DNA of 64,000 nt, taken from contig NZ_CP012673.1 of NCBI RefSeq assembly GCF_002950945.1, forward strand, positions 13,011,501 through 13,075,500, written 5' to 3'. Numbering within the stretch: position 1 is the first letter of the stretch; every line of letters begins with the position of its first letter. Below are positions 46,241 to 55,200 of the stretch, piece by piece. The translations under genes were made by a program, and so were the position numbers. The DNA is from Sorangium cellulosum (GTDB taxonomy: Bacteria > Myxococcota_A > Polyangia > Polyangiales > Polyangiaceae). Below the pieces are notes generated by a model, which was not told the origin of the DNA, ran no database searches, and saw only the letters and a list, made by a program, of their open reading frames with translations.

Positions 46241-47916
46241 ATGGCGCCCTGCATCACAGCTGCGCGGCCGCTCTCGACAAGCACCACCCCAACGCCGACA
46301 CCTGCTACTGCCGCTGGGACTGCAATCGGCGCCACCGCTCCGCCGGAGCCCAAGGTAGTCGCTGCGCCCCCTCTAGCTGAGGCGCTTGCGACCGCTTCCC
46401 CAGCGGTCATCTGAACGAAACCACCGGCAACCTGCCCAGCACCCATGCCGACTCGAAATGACTTCGTAGTTTTCGGGGGTGGAAGAAAACCGACCAGATT
46501 ACCAGCAATATGAGTTACACCGAGCACGAAGCCGTAAGAGAATCCAGCGATAGTGTCCCCTGCACGCGCCAACCCAGCTTCGATGTCCTCCGCTGTTGGC
46601 CACCTACCGGTGGGATCGGTCATCGCAAGCGGGTTGTTCCACGTATACGTGTACAGCCCCAGATTGATCGGTCGGTACACCCCACCGTTGATCCTGCCAG
46701 CCATGTACTCTACCAGCACCGGATCCGGACTCAACCAAACCCCGAGCCGCGGCTCGTAGCTGCGCGCCCTATAGTGGTACAGCCCGGTCGACAGGTCGAG
46801 CTCCTTCCCGTTGAACAGGTACGGCTGCCTGTTCTGCACGCTCCCGTCCGTCTGATCCGCCCACAGCTCCCCGCTCGGCAGGTACTCCGCGTGCTGGCTC
46901 AGCGCCTGGTCCTCATCCGTGATGTACTGCGTGCTCCCGAGGTGGTCCGGGTGGTAGTACAAGACCGGCGGCTCCCGGAAGAAGTCCGCGTCGATCTTGC
47001 TCGCGACCCGCGTCTCCCCCGCGAAGACGTGCTTCGTCGGGAACTCCCCGTTCCGCAGCACCAAGTGCTGGTCGACGTACGCCGTCTCCTCCTCGCCGGC
47101 GACCCCGTGCCGGTGCACCCGCCGCTCCCCCGCGCCGTCGTACAGCGACCGCGACAGCTCCTGCCGGTTCTCCTGCACCGACACCAGCCGACCGTCGTCA
47201 TCCCACTCCAGTCTTCGCTGCGGGTTGGTCCGGTACTTCCACTCGACCTGGTTGCCGCTCGCATCGTAGAGCAGCTCCCGCAGCCGCGGCGACGACTCCC
47301 CCACCACATACTCGTCCACCTCGGTCGCTGCGTGCGGCCGCGGTCCCGTATACCGGTACTCGTTGCGGTACGTCCTCTCCCGGATAGGCTCTTGCTGCTT
47401 CCACCCCCTCGCGCCATCCGGCACGTACCGCGACACCTCCTGACCCTTCTCCGCCACGTTCCCGATCGCGTCGTACGAAAGCCCCAGCGTGTACCGCAGC
47501 TGCGCATCCCGCCGCTCCTGGTAGCTCCCGGATGCCCCCTTCAGCTGATTCAGGTCGTCGTACTCGAACCGCTGCTGCGTCGCCGCCACCATCACGCTGC
47601 CGCCGAGGCTCTCGTCGAGCGGCACCTCGTTGCTCAGCTCCTTGACATTCCCGACGAGGTCGTACCGGTACCGCAGCCGCTGGAACGGCCTCGCCGGCCT
47701 CCCCAGGCTCCGCATCCGCGCGTCCTGGTGGTCCGCGTTCACCTCCGCCATCCGCCGCGTCGACTCGTCGTACCGGTACCTCGTCTCCACCCCGTTGCCC
47801 GCGACGACCCGCACCCGCTGACCGAACTCGTCGCACCCGATGTGCCGCGCGCAGTCCGGCGGGTCGAGCTCGACGCCCCACCCGCCAGCGGGCCACCGCT
47901 CCTCCGCCTCAAACAA
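46241..47916 (-). pseudogene. Module 3 Rhs core fragment with pre-toxin domain, cut by IS4-type copy 3
   Basis: The fragment begins EERWPAGGWGVELDPPD, a piece of the FG-GAP part of the head gene. It jumps directly to RHIGCDEFGQRVRVVAG of the YD-repeat part, an internal deletion relative to the full gene. The core is then complete to YHPDHLGSTQYITDED and RARSYEPRLGVWLSPDPVLV. The pre-toxin domain WPTAEDIEAGLARAGDTIAG...VVLVESGRAAVMQGA is nearly identical to that of module 2. The frame is open to the insertion and resumes at 44789. Without the IS it would encode an orphan Rhs end of about 660 codons. Confidence 0.88.
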
Positions 47917-47934
47917 ACGTGGTCTAGGTATCCA

Positions 47935-48210
47935 TTAGACTGCACCCATCTCGGACCAGTCAGCATCATGTATACTGAACTCGAATTCGGCTTGCACTTT
48001 AGCTTCTTCGATGGTCAGGTGCCATGTATCTGCCACGCACACTCCCTCCGAAGTGTACCTATACAGCTGTACTCCTCCGTCAACTTCCACGATTTCCACC
48101 CAGGCAGCGGGCGGCACGTGGCAAGTAGCCGTTGGCTCATGCCCGACCAGGGTTCCAATCGAATGCTTGGTGTTCTCGGTCCACGCTCTTACATCCGCCT
48201 TGATTCTCAC
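47935..48210 (-). CDS. Module 2 immunity-like protein
   Basis: The 91-residue protein starts with GTG 48210, preceded by AAGGAG and 11 bases after the toxin stop. It contains GGVQLYRYTSEGVCVADTWH and LTIEEAKVQAEFEFSIHDAD, a pattern I associate with small partner proteins of Rhs tips. The toxin and this gene are both open, so module 2 may be the best preserved orphan pair. Role inferred from position and size. Confidence 0.7.
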   Translation of the reverse strand: MRIKADVRAWTENTKHSIGTLVGHEPTATCHVPPAAWVEIVEVDGGVQLYRYTSEGVCVADTWHLTIEEAKVQAEFEFSIHDADWSEMGAV

Positions 48211-48221
48211 AACACGACTCC

Positions 48222-49946
48222 TTATTGCTTGATTGGCATGTGCAGATTCTCGATAATTCTGCCGGCTCCGTCGAGATGCTCAAAGTGCACACGAGTACCT
48301 AGCCCGGTTTTAGCGCCGTGCCCCGATGCATCTAGATCGCCTGCGGTCATTCGGAACTGTCGCAGGCCGTCCGCACTGCGAAAAACGCCGCTGCCCTTCG
48401 GACCGATTTCCTTATATCCTTCGCCCAGCCACGTTGTCCCAGCTTCAAGCGCGTCGTCGACCGGAACCGGACCATGACTCCCGATATTGCCCCAGCCATC
48501 ACTGGGCTTTGGTGCTCCACCTGCGTCCCCAGACAACTCCTTTTCACCGCTGCTGTCCCCACCCGTCGCGGCCATCTGCATGGTCATGGCGCCCTGCATC
48601 ACGGCTGCGCGGCCGCTCTCGACAAGCACGACCCCTACGCCGACACCTGCTACCGTGGCTGGAACTGCGATCGGCGCCGCCGCTCCGCCGGAGCCCAAGG
48701 TTGCCGCTGCGCCACCCCTAGCCGAGGCGCCTGCAACCGCTTCTCCAGCGGTCATCTGAACGAGACCACCGGCAACCTGCCCCGCGCCCATGCCGATTTG
48801 AAATGAATCGGTGTTTTTCGGGGGCGGCAGAAAGCCGACCAGGTTGCCAGCAATAGGGGTTACACCAAGCACAAACCCATAAGAGAACCCAGCGATAGTA
48901 TCCCCCGCACGCGCAAGGCCTGCTTCGATGTCCTCCGCTGTTGGCCACCTACCGGTGGGGTCGCTCATCACCACCGGGTTGTTCCACGTGTACGTGTACA
49001 GTCCCAGGTTGATGGGTCGATATACCCCACCGTTGATCCTGCCAACCATGTACTCCGTCAGCACCGGATCCGGACTTACCCAAACCCCGAGCCGCGGCTC
49101 GTAGCTGCGCGCCCCATAGTGGTACAGCCCGGTCGACAGGTCGAGCTCCTTCCCGTTGAACAGGTACGGCTGCCTGTTCTGCACGCTCCCGTCCGTCTGA
49201 TCCGCCCACAGCTCCCCGCTCGGCAGGTACTCCGCGTGCTGGCTCAGCGCCTGGTCCTCATCCGTGATGTACTGCGTGCTCCCGAGCTGATCGGGGTGGT
49301 AGTACAAGACCGGCGGCTCCCGGAAGAAGTCCGCGTCGATCTTGCTCGCGACCCGCGTATCGTCAGCGAAGATGTGCTTCGTCGGGTACTCCCCGTTCCG
49401 CAGCACCAGGTGCTGGTCGACGTACGCCGTCTCCTCCTCGCCGGCGACCCCGTGCCGGTGCACCCGCCGCTCCCCCGCGCCGTCGTACAGCGCCCGCGAC
49501 AGCTCCTGCCGGTTCTCCTGCACCGACACCAGCCGACCGTCGTCGTCCCACTCCAGCCTTCGCTGCGGGTTGGTCCGGTACTTCCATTCGACCTGGTTGC
49601 CGCTCGCATCGTAGAGCAGCTCCCGCAGCCGCGGCGACGACTCCCCCACCACAACCTCGTCCACCTCGGTCGCTGCGTGTGGCCGCGGTCCCGTATACCG
49701 GTACTCGTTGCGGTACGTCCTCTCCCGGATCGGCTCTTGCTGCTTCCACCCCCTCGCGCCATCCGGCACGTACCTCTCGACCCCGTTGCCCGCGACGACC
49801 CGCACCCGCTGCCCGAACTCGTCGTACCCGATGTGCCGCAGGTACTCCGTCCTCCTCGGCTCGTCCGGGTGCTGCGGACTGGCCCGCTGGTTCTCTCCGA
49901 CCGCCGGGCTCACCAGCCCCCCATGGTCGTACCCGTACCGCACCAA
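48222..49946 (-). CDS. Module 2 orphan Rhs end with toxin tip
   Basis: The frame is open for 574 codons. Core homology starts at about 49975 (LVRYGYDHGGLVSPAVGENQ). An internal in-frame deletion joins VVAGNGVE to RYVPDGARGW and removes about 120 codons present in the head gene. The RHS-associated core (YHPDQLGSTQYITDED, GARSYEPRLGVWVSPDPVLT) is followed by the pre-toxin domain WPTAEDIEAGLARAG...GGDSSG and a roughly 100-residue tip (WGNIGSHGPVPVDDALEAG, GVFRSADGLRQFRMTAGDLD, HVHF-like VHFEHLDGAGRI). The tip activity is not assigned. Without an N-terminal shell it could not be exported in the usual way, so it is probably a reserve for recombination into the head gene. Confidence 0.8.
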   Translation of the reverse strand: MVRYGYDHGGLVSPAVGENQRASPQHPDEPRRTEYLRHIGYDEFGQRVRVVAGNGVERYVPDGARGWKQQEPIRERTYRNEYRYTGPRPHAATEVDEVVVGESSPRLRELLYDASGNQVEWKYRTNPQRRLEWDDDGRLVSVQENRQELSRALYDGAGERRVHRHGVAGEEETAYVDQHLVLRNGEYPTKHIFADDTRVASKIDADFFREPPVLYYHPDQLGSTQYITDEDQALSQHAEYLPSGELWADQTDGSVQNRQPYLFNGKELDLSTGLYHYGARSYEPRLGVWVSPDPVLTEYMVGRINGGVYRPINLGLYTYTWNNPVVMSDPTGRWPTAEDIEAGLARAGDTIAGFSYGFVLGVTPIAGNLVGFLPPPKNTDSFQIGMGAGQVAGGLVQMTAGEAVAGASARGGAAATLGSGGAAAPIAVPATVAGVGVGVVLVESGRAAVMQGAMTMQMAATGGDSSGEKELSGDAGGAPKPSDGWGNIGSHGPVPVDDALEAGTTWLGEGYKEIGPKGSGVFRSADGLRQFRMTAGDLDASGHGAKTGLGTRVHFEHLDGAGRIIENLHMPIKQ

Positions 49947-50021
49947 CTCCTCCCCCGCCCCCGGGAAGAAACTTCAGACCTTGCATGCGCGAATACGTGG
50001 CAACAGCAACACCTTCGGCAC

Positions 50022-50363
50022 TCAAATGAGAATACCTTGATCGAACCAGACATCTTCATAACCATCAGCGACGAGAAAGCGCCAACCTGGTCCCAACCCC
50101 AAATACCTCAGCACTGATGGACACCAATCGATGAGGTGAGCGACATGCAACGGCTGAAAGAAATCTGGTTCCTGTGACAGATCCTCACCCGCCCAAATAT
50201 ACCATCCAGTTGTATCTTCCTCCGGGATGTGTCGCAATCCATTCAGCGGGACAATCCCCTCGCGAACGTTCGGCGAAATACCCACCTTCAGACTGTCAGG
50301 AGAGGCGACGAAAGCCGCCCCGAAACGCTCGCATACCCGACGCTGCTCTTCCTGCGTGTTCAT
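50022..50363 (-). CDS. Orphan immunity protein, Imm33-like
   Basis: The 113-residue protein starts at ATG 50363 with AAGGAG upstream. The block LRHIPEEDTTGWYIWAGEDL, DFFQPLHVAHLIDWCPSVL and GPGWRFLVADGYEDVWFD resembles proteins named Imm33-domain immunity proteins; my memory of that family is moderate. There is no toxin tip in front of it: upstream lies an IS3-family element and then the head immunity gene. It may protect against a toxin no longer encoded here or carried by neighbours, or it lost its partner when the IS arrived. Confidence 0.7.
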   Translation of the reverse strand: MNTQEEQRRVCERFGAAFVASPDSLKVGISPNVREGIVPLNGLRHIPEEDTTGWYIWAGEDLSQEPDFFQPLHVAHLIDWCPSVLRYLGLGPGWRFLVADGYEDVWFDQGILI

Positions 50364-50484
50364 TTTTTATGTTCTCCTTCATTTCACGTGAGCACCGGCT
50401 CATATCGGCACCTTGGCGAGCGGAGCAAGTTGGACATTGTGGCTGCACTGCATTGGTCCTCCCTCGGTTCCGCGGACAGTCTCA

Positions 50485-51359
50485 CTATGCCGCGAGTGCG
50501 GTCACGTAGGTCTTCAATTCGAACTCGATCCGGCTCATGTAGGCGAGCCGTGAGTGCCGCCGTTTCAGGTTGTAGAAGTTGTCGATGTAGTCTCCGATCG
50601 AGGCGAAGGCGGCCGCTCGCGTCGGGTAGCGCTCGTGCTCGACCAGCTCCGCCTTCAGCCTCGCGAAGAAGCTCTCGGCCACGGCGTTGTCCCAGCAGTC
50701 GCCGGCGCGGCTCATGCTCGGGATGAGCCCATGCGACCCGAGCACCAGGCGATAGTCGTCGCTGGCGTAGGGGCTACCGCGGTCCGAGTGGTGCACCAGC
50801 CCAGGCGCGGGGCGGCGCGCAGCCAAGGCGAACGCCAGTGCGGCGAGCGCCAGAGCGCGTTCGTTGATCGCGCTCGCGGCCCAGCCGACCACCCGGCGCG
50901 AGAACAGGTCCAGGATCACGGCCAGGTACAGCCAGCCCTGGCCGGTGGGGATGTACGTCACGTCGGTCACCCAGACCTGGTGGGTGCTTGGGCATCGAAC
51001 TGCCGCTCGATAACGTTCGGCGCGATCGGGCCCTTGTGCCGCGAGTCGGTGGTGCGGCGGAAGCGCCGCTTCCTGCGTGCCGCGAGCCTTTGTGCTCGCA
51101 TCAGCCGTGCGACCCGCTTCCTGCCGACGCGAATGCCGCGAGCTCGCAGCTCCGCATGGACGCGCGGGCTGCCGTATCTGCCCCGGCTCTTTCGGTGCAC
51201 GGCCCTGATCTGCGCGCCAAGTTGCGCATCGGCCTTGGCGCGCGCCGGCTCCGAGCGCTTGGCCCACGCGTAGTAGCCGCTGAGCGAGACCTGCAGCACC
51301 GCGCACAAGACCAGCACCGGGTAGTGCGCCTTCTCCGCGTCGATGAACTCGAACCTCAC
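50485..51359 (-). pseudogene. IS3-family transposase OrfB, frameshifted
   Basis: The N-terminal part (VRFEFIDAEKAHYPVLVLCA, RGRYGSPRVHAELRARGIRV) is in one frame down to NVIERQFDA. The catalytic core continues in another frame: HQVWVTDVTYIPTGQGWLYL (first Asp), LVHHSDRGSPYASDDYR (second Asp), NAVAESFFARLKAELVE (Glu). A one-base loss near 50985 (expected AACCAG, found ACCAG after CCC) separates them. A second loss near 51361 turns the expected KENELRF into a stop plus GTG. The enzyme is therefore probably inactive. Confidence 0.88.
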
Positions 51360-51387
51360 TCGTTTTCCTTCGCGAAGAAGGCCGCCG

Positions 51388-51639
51388 CTTTTTTAGGATC
51401 TCGCGCTCCATCTCCAGCCGCTTCACATCGCGGCGTACCCGCTGCAGTTCCTCACGCTCCCGCGTCGTCAGCGCCCCCGGCGGGCCGTGGCCCGCGTCGG
51501 TGTCCGCGCGCTTGATCCAGTCGCGCAGCACCGTCTCGGTCAGGTCGAGGTCCTTCGCCACTTGGCCGATGCTCCGGTCGCCCGCCCTCGCCAGCCGTAC
51601 CGCCTCCGCCTTGAACTCCCTCCTCTTTCTCCGTCCCAT
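51388..51639 (-). CDS. IS3-family OrfA with slippery frameshift site
   Basis: ATG 51639 follows GGAGG. The HTH protein reads MGRRKRREFKAEAVRLARAG, then RSIGQVAKDLDLTETVLRDW, and a leucine-zipper-like RRDVKRLEMEREILKK. At 51388-51395 the transcript has A6G within CTAAAAAAG, the usual programmed -1 site that fuses OrfA to OrfB in this family. The zero frame stays open further downstream only because of the lesions in orfB, so I end the feature at the slippery site. Confidence 0.85.
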
Positions 51640-51729
51640 CCCTGCCTCCTGGTGCCGTCGGGGGTGTCCACGGAAGCGGGGGAGGACCAGCTCCTTCATG
51701 AGCGCATGACGTGAGCGCCACAGCTATGA

Positions 51730-52200
51730 TCACTCAACCAAATGGCCACAATGCCCCTCCTCGAAACCCCAGACGCCTGCGTCCTCTCCCGCCTGCAAGC
51801 AGCCATACACATCTCGAATGTTCGCTTCTGGCGGGACATCGACAGCAAGTAGCCCTCCGGGCCCCGCTTCGTAAGTACATCTCTTTTCATGGAGTGGCTC
51901 CCAGAACTCCTCAAAATCATCCTTTCTGTTCGGATCCACAATAATGCGATACGTTGAGTGACCACCATGCTTGAACACGCCAGAGAACACAAACACACTA
52001 TTCTCTGAAGTGGCAACAACAACATCCTGAAAACTTACACCGAACGCATAAAACGGAGTATTCTCTAGCCTGTAGCTGTCTGGCCCCACCGGTGTTGCCC
52101 ACAAGGTCTCGGCCGCGGAACCATGCCATTCGTCCGGGCTCAATCTAAACATCACCTTTACAAGCCCACCGTCGTGACTTTCACTTTTTACCACCGGCAT
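51730..52200 (-). CDS. DUF4265-type immunity protein of the head Rhs toxin
   Basis: The ATG at 52200 lies within the last codons of the Rhs gene (20-bp overlap, different frame), so translation is coupled. The 156-residue protein shows the DUF4265 pattern: VKVMFRLSPDEWHGSAAETL, YRLENTPFYAFGVSFQDVVV and FKHGGHSTYRIIVDP. Proteins of this family recur next to Rhs tips in myxobacteria. It should bind and neutralise the HNH nuclease tip in the cytosol. The longer frame up to 52371 is an overlap artefact. Confidence 0.85.
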   Translation of the reverse strand: MPVVKSESHDGGLVKVMFRLSPDEWHGSAAETLWATPVGPDSYRLENTPFYAFGVSFQDVVVATSENSVFVFSGVFKHGGHSTYRIIVDPNRKDDFEEFWEPLHEKRCTYEAGPGGLLAVDVPPEANIRDVYGCLQAGEDAGVWGFEEGHCGHLVE

Positions 52201-55200
52201 ACTCCTCAGCTGTTTTGCTGCTCTTCTCCAGGTTGCAATCACGACAAGAATTGTTCGCATTCTCCTGCGAGTTGTTTCCGCCTCTCGACTTAGGAATCGC
52301 GTGGTCTGTGTGCCGTTGTGATGGACCAGGCTGGCGCGTCGTAGTCCTCCCGCAGTACACACACTTTCCATCCGCTGTACTCTCCGCTTGATCTTTTATC
52401 TTTTTGGGGAAAGGCTTGCCTGCGCCGGGACCTCCAGCACTACCGGGCTTTGGAGCTGCCAAACTCGTCCCGCTGGCCTTGACACCTACCTTTGGTGCTC
52501 CTTTTATCGGTGGCACTATCGCGAGGAGGGGCTCGGCAGTATCGATGGCTTGCCGGGTCGTGCCGCTCGGGTCGACAACATCCGCGACCTGCTTCGCCCC
52601 TTCTATCGCTTGCTCCTGCATGAAGACTTGCGCCATCGCCGCGGGATTACGCGCCGCGGAGTATACAGCGAGCGAATTGCTGCCCATCTCCAGGGCGAGC
52701 TCATCGCTCGACTTATTATATAGCGGCTCATCCGCACTGGTTGGCGCGTTCGCGTACTGGGACGTGAACAGTACACCAACAGCCACAGCACCAACGACAA
52801 TGAAGGCGATTCGCCCGTCCTTGTCGACGGAGGCGACCGGATTGTTGCCGGTGTAGGTGTACAGCCAGAGGTTCGACGCGTTGTACACGCCTCCGTTGCC
52901 GGCCCCCCTCATGTACTGGTTGAGGATCGGATCCGGGCTGAGCCACACCCCGAGCCGCGGCTCATAGCTGCGCGCCCCGTAGTGGTACAGCCCGGTCGAC
53001 AGGTCGAGCTCCTTCCCGTTGAACAGGTACGGCTGCCTGTTCTGCACGCTCCCGTCCGTCTGATCCGCCCACAGCTCCCCGCTCGGCAGGTACTCCGCGT
53101 GCTGGCTCAGCGCCTGGTCGTCATCGGTGATGTACTGCGTGCTCCCGAGGTGGTCCGGGTGGTAGTACAAGACTGGCGGCTCCCGGAAGAAGTCCGCGTC
53201 GATCTTGCTCGCGACCCGCGTCTCCCCCGCGAAGACGTGCTTCGTCGGGAACTCCCCGTTCCGCAGCACCAGGTGCTGGTCGACGTACGCCGTCTCCTCC
53301 TCGCCGGCGACCCCGTGCCGGTGCACCCGCCGCTCCCCCGCGCCGTCGTACAGCGCCCGCGACAGCTCCTGCCGGTTCTCCTGCACCGACACCAGCCGAC
53401 CGTCGTCATCCCACTCCAGCCTTCGCTGCGGGTTGGTCCGGTACTTCCACTCGACCTGGTTGCCGCTCGCATCGTAGAGCAGCTCCCGCAGCCGCGGCGA
53501 CGACTCCCCCACCACAACCTCGTCCACCTCGGTCGCTGCGTGTGGCCGCGGTCCCGTATACCGGTACTCGTTGCGGTACGTCCTCTCCCGGATCGGCTCT
53601 TGCTGCTTCCACCCCCTCGCGCCATCCGGCACGTACCGCGCGACCTCCTGACCCTTCTCCGTCACGTTCCCGATCGCGTCGTACGAAAGCCCCAGCGTGT
53701 ACCGCAGCTGCGCGTCCCTCCGCTCCTGGTAGCTCCCGGACGCCTCCTTCAGCTGATTCAGGTCGTCGTACCGGTACCGCTGCTGCGTCGCCGCCACCAT
53801 CACGCTGCCGCCGAGGCTCTCGTCCAGCGGCACCTCGTTGCTCAGCTCCTTGACATTCCCGACGAGGTCATACCGGTACCGCAGCCGCTGGAACGGCCTC
53901 GCCGGCCTCCCCAGGCTCCGCATCCGCGCGTCCTGGTGGTCCGCGTTCACCTCCGCCATCCGCCGCGTCGACTCGTCGTACCGGTACCTCGTCTCCACCC
54001 CGTTGCCCGCGACGACCCGCACCCGCTGCCCGAACTCGTCGTACCCGATGTGCCGCAAGTACTCCGTCCTCCTCGGCTCGTCCGGGTGCTGCGGATTCGC
54101 TCGCTGGTTCTCTCCCACCGCCGAGCTCACCAGCCCCCCATGGTCGTACCCGTACCGCACCACCTCCTCCCCCGACCCGGGGAAGACCATCTCCTGCATT
54201 CGCCCCAGCGCGTCGAACCGGTACCGCATCGTCGCCTGGTACGGCCCCCGGTGCGGCTCCCGCAGCCGCGGAAACTCCGACGTCAGCTCAGCCACGTTGC
54301 CGAACCGATCGTACCGGAAGCTCCGCTTCCCCGCCCCGCTCGTCTCCTCCACCAGCCGCCCCGCGCGGTTGCCCTGCGCATCGCCCCCGTGCTCCGGCCC
54401 GCCGTACGTGTACACCACGTCCTGCGTCACCGGATAGTCGATCTTCCTCAGCCGGTTGAAGTCGTACTCGTACCGGATCTGCTGCCCTCCCCGCGCCACG
54501 AGCTCCGCCGTCTGTTTCGCCCGCACGTTCCCGGCCAGGTCGTAGCGCCACTCGGTCCGACCCGCATCCGGGCTCAAGAGCTCCACCATGCGGCCCGCCG
54601 TGTCGTACGCCGCCTCCGTCACGTTCCCGCGCGCGTCCGTCACCCGCAACAGCTCTCCGAGCGGATTGTGCCCGTACCGCGTCACGATCTGCCTCTCCAC
54701 CTCCTCGATCCGGTTGAACTCCTCCACCGCCGCGATCCGACCCCCCACGTCCCGGTACGTGCTCCGCACCTTGCCGTTCGCGTCGATCACCATCTCCTGG
54801 AACAACAGCCGCCCCTCGAACGCCACCAGCCCGTGCTCGGTCGCCGTCCTCGCGTACCCCTCCGGCGCGTTCGTATCCGGCGTCTCCACCAGCCTCGTCC
54901 GCGACAGCACGTCGTGCCGCAGCCGCGTCCCTCGCTGCATCTCCACCGCCACGAAGCTCGTCTCCGGCTCCGCGCTGAACACCGGCTGTCCCTGCTCCTC
55001 CACGCGCCCGAGCGCATCGAACGCCACCGCGCCGCTGACCGTCATCCCGAGCTCGGTGCCCGTGCCCGTGTCGCGCTCGTGGTCCTTCTTGGTCTGGAAC
55101 ACCCGTCCCAGCCCATCCGCGAACGTCACCGTCACGATCGCGTCGCCCGCGTGCTCCTCATCCTTGTGGCTCGTCTTCGCCCACGCCGGCAGCGCCGCCG

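Larger units (their letters stand above)
44781..46249. repeat. 9-bp target duplication flanking IS4-type copy 3
   Basis: ATGGCGCCC lies at 44781-44789 and 46241-46249, directly outside the element. The undisturbed sequence in module 2 (48588-48596) has it once, which confirms the duplication. Confidence 0.93.
50454..51689 (-). mobile_element. IS3-family element
   Basis: Terminal repeats are TGGTCCTCCCTCGGTTCCGC on the left and TGGTCCTCCCCCGCTTCCGT (reverse complement) on the right; about 22 of 27 bases match. The length is 1236 bp. It carries orfA and a damaged orfB on the - strand. No 3-4 bp target duplication is visible. It lies between the head immunity gene and the Imm33-like gene. Confidence 0.9.
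35690..54200 (-). repeat. Six dispersed copies of the Rhs core segment
   Basis: Near-identical core DNA occurs in the head gene (52840-54200 and beyond), module 2 (48950-49975), module 3 (46610-47850), module 4 (42480-43813), module 5 (37481-38664) and, decayed, module 6 (35690-36035). All are in the same orientation. The copies differ in where they begin and in short internal deletions, and they give ample homology for gene conversion or recombination between tips. Confidence 0.9.

Noticed and set aside
46237..46260. A stop and fusion at the end of the module 3 Rhs frame suggesting a tipless Rhs protein
   Set aside because: The stop is created by the IS4-type insertion; the rest of the tip is found on the other side of the element.
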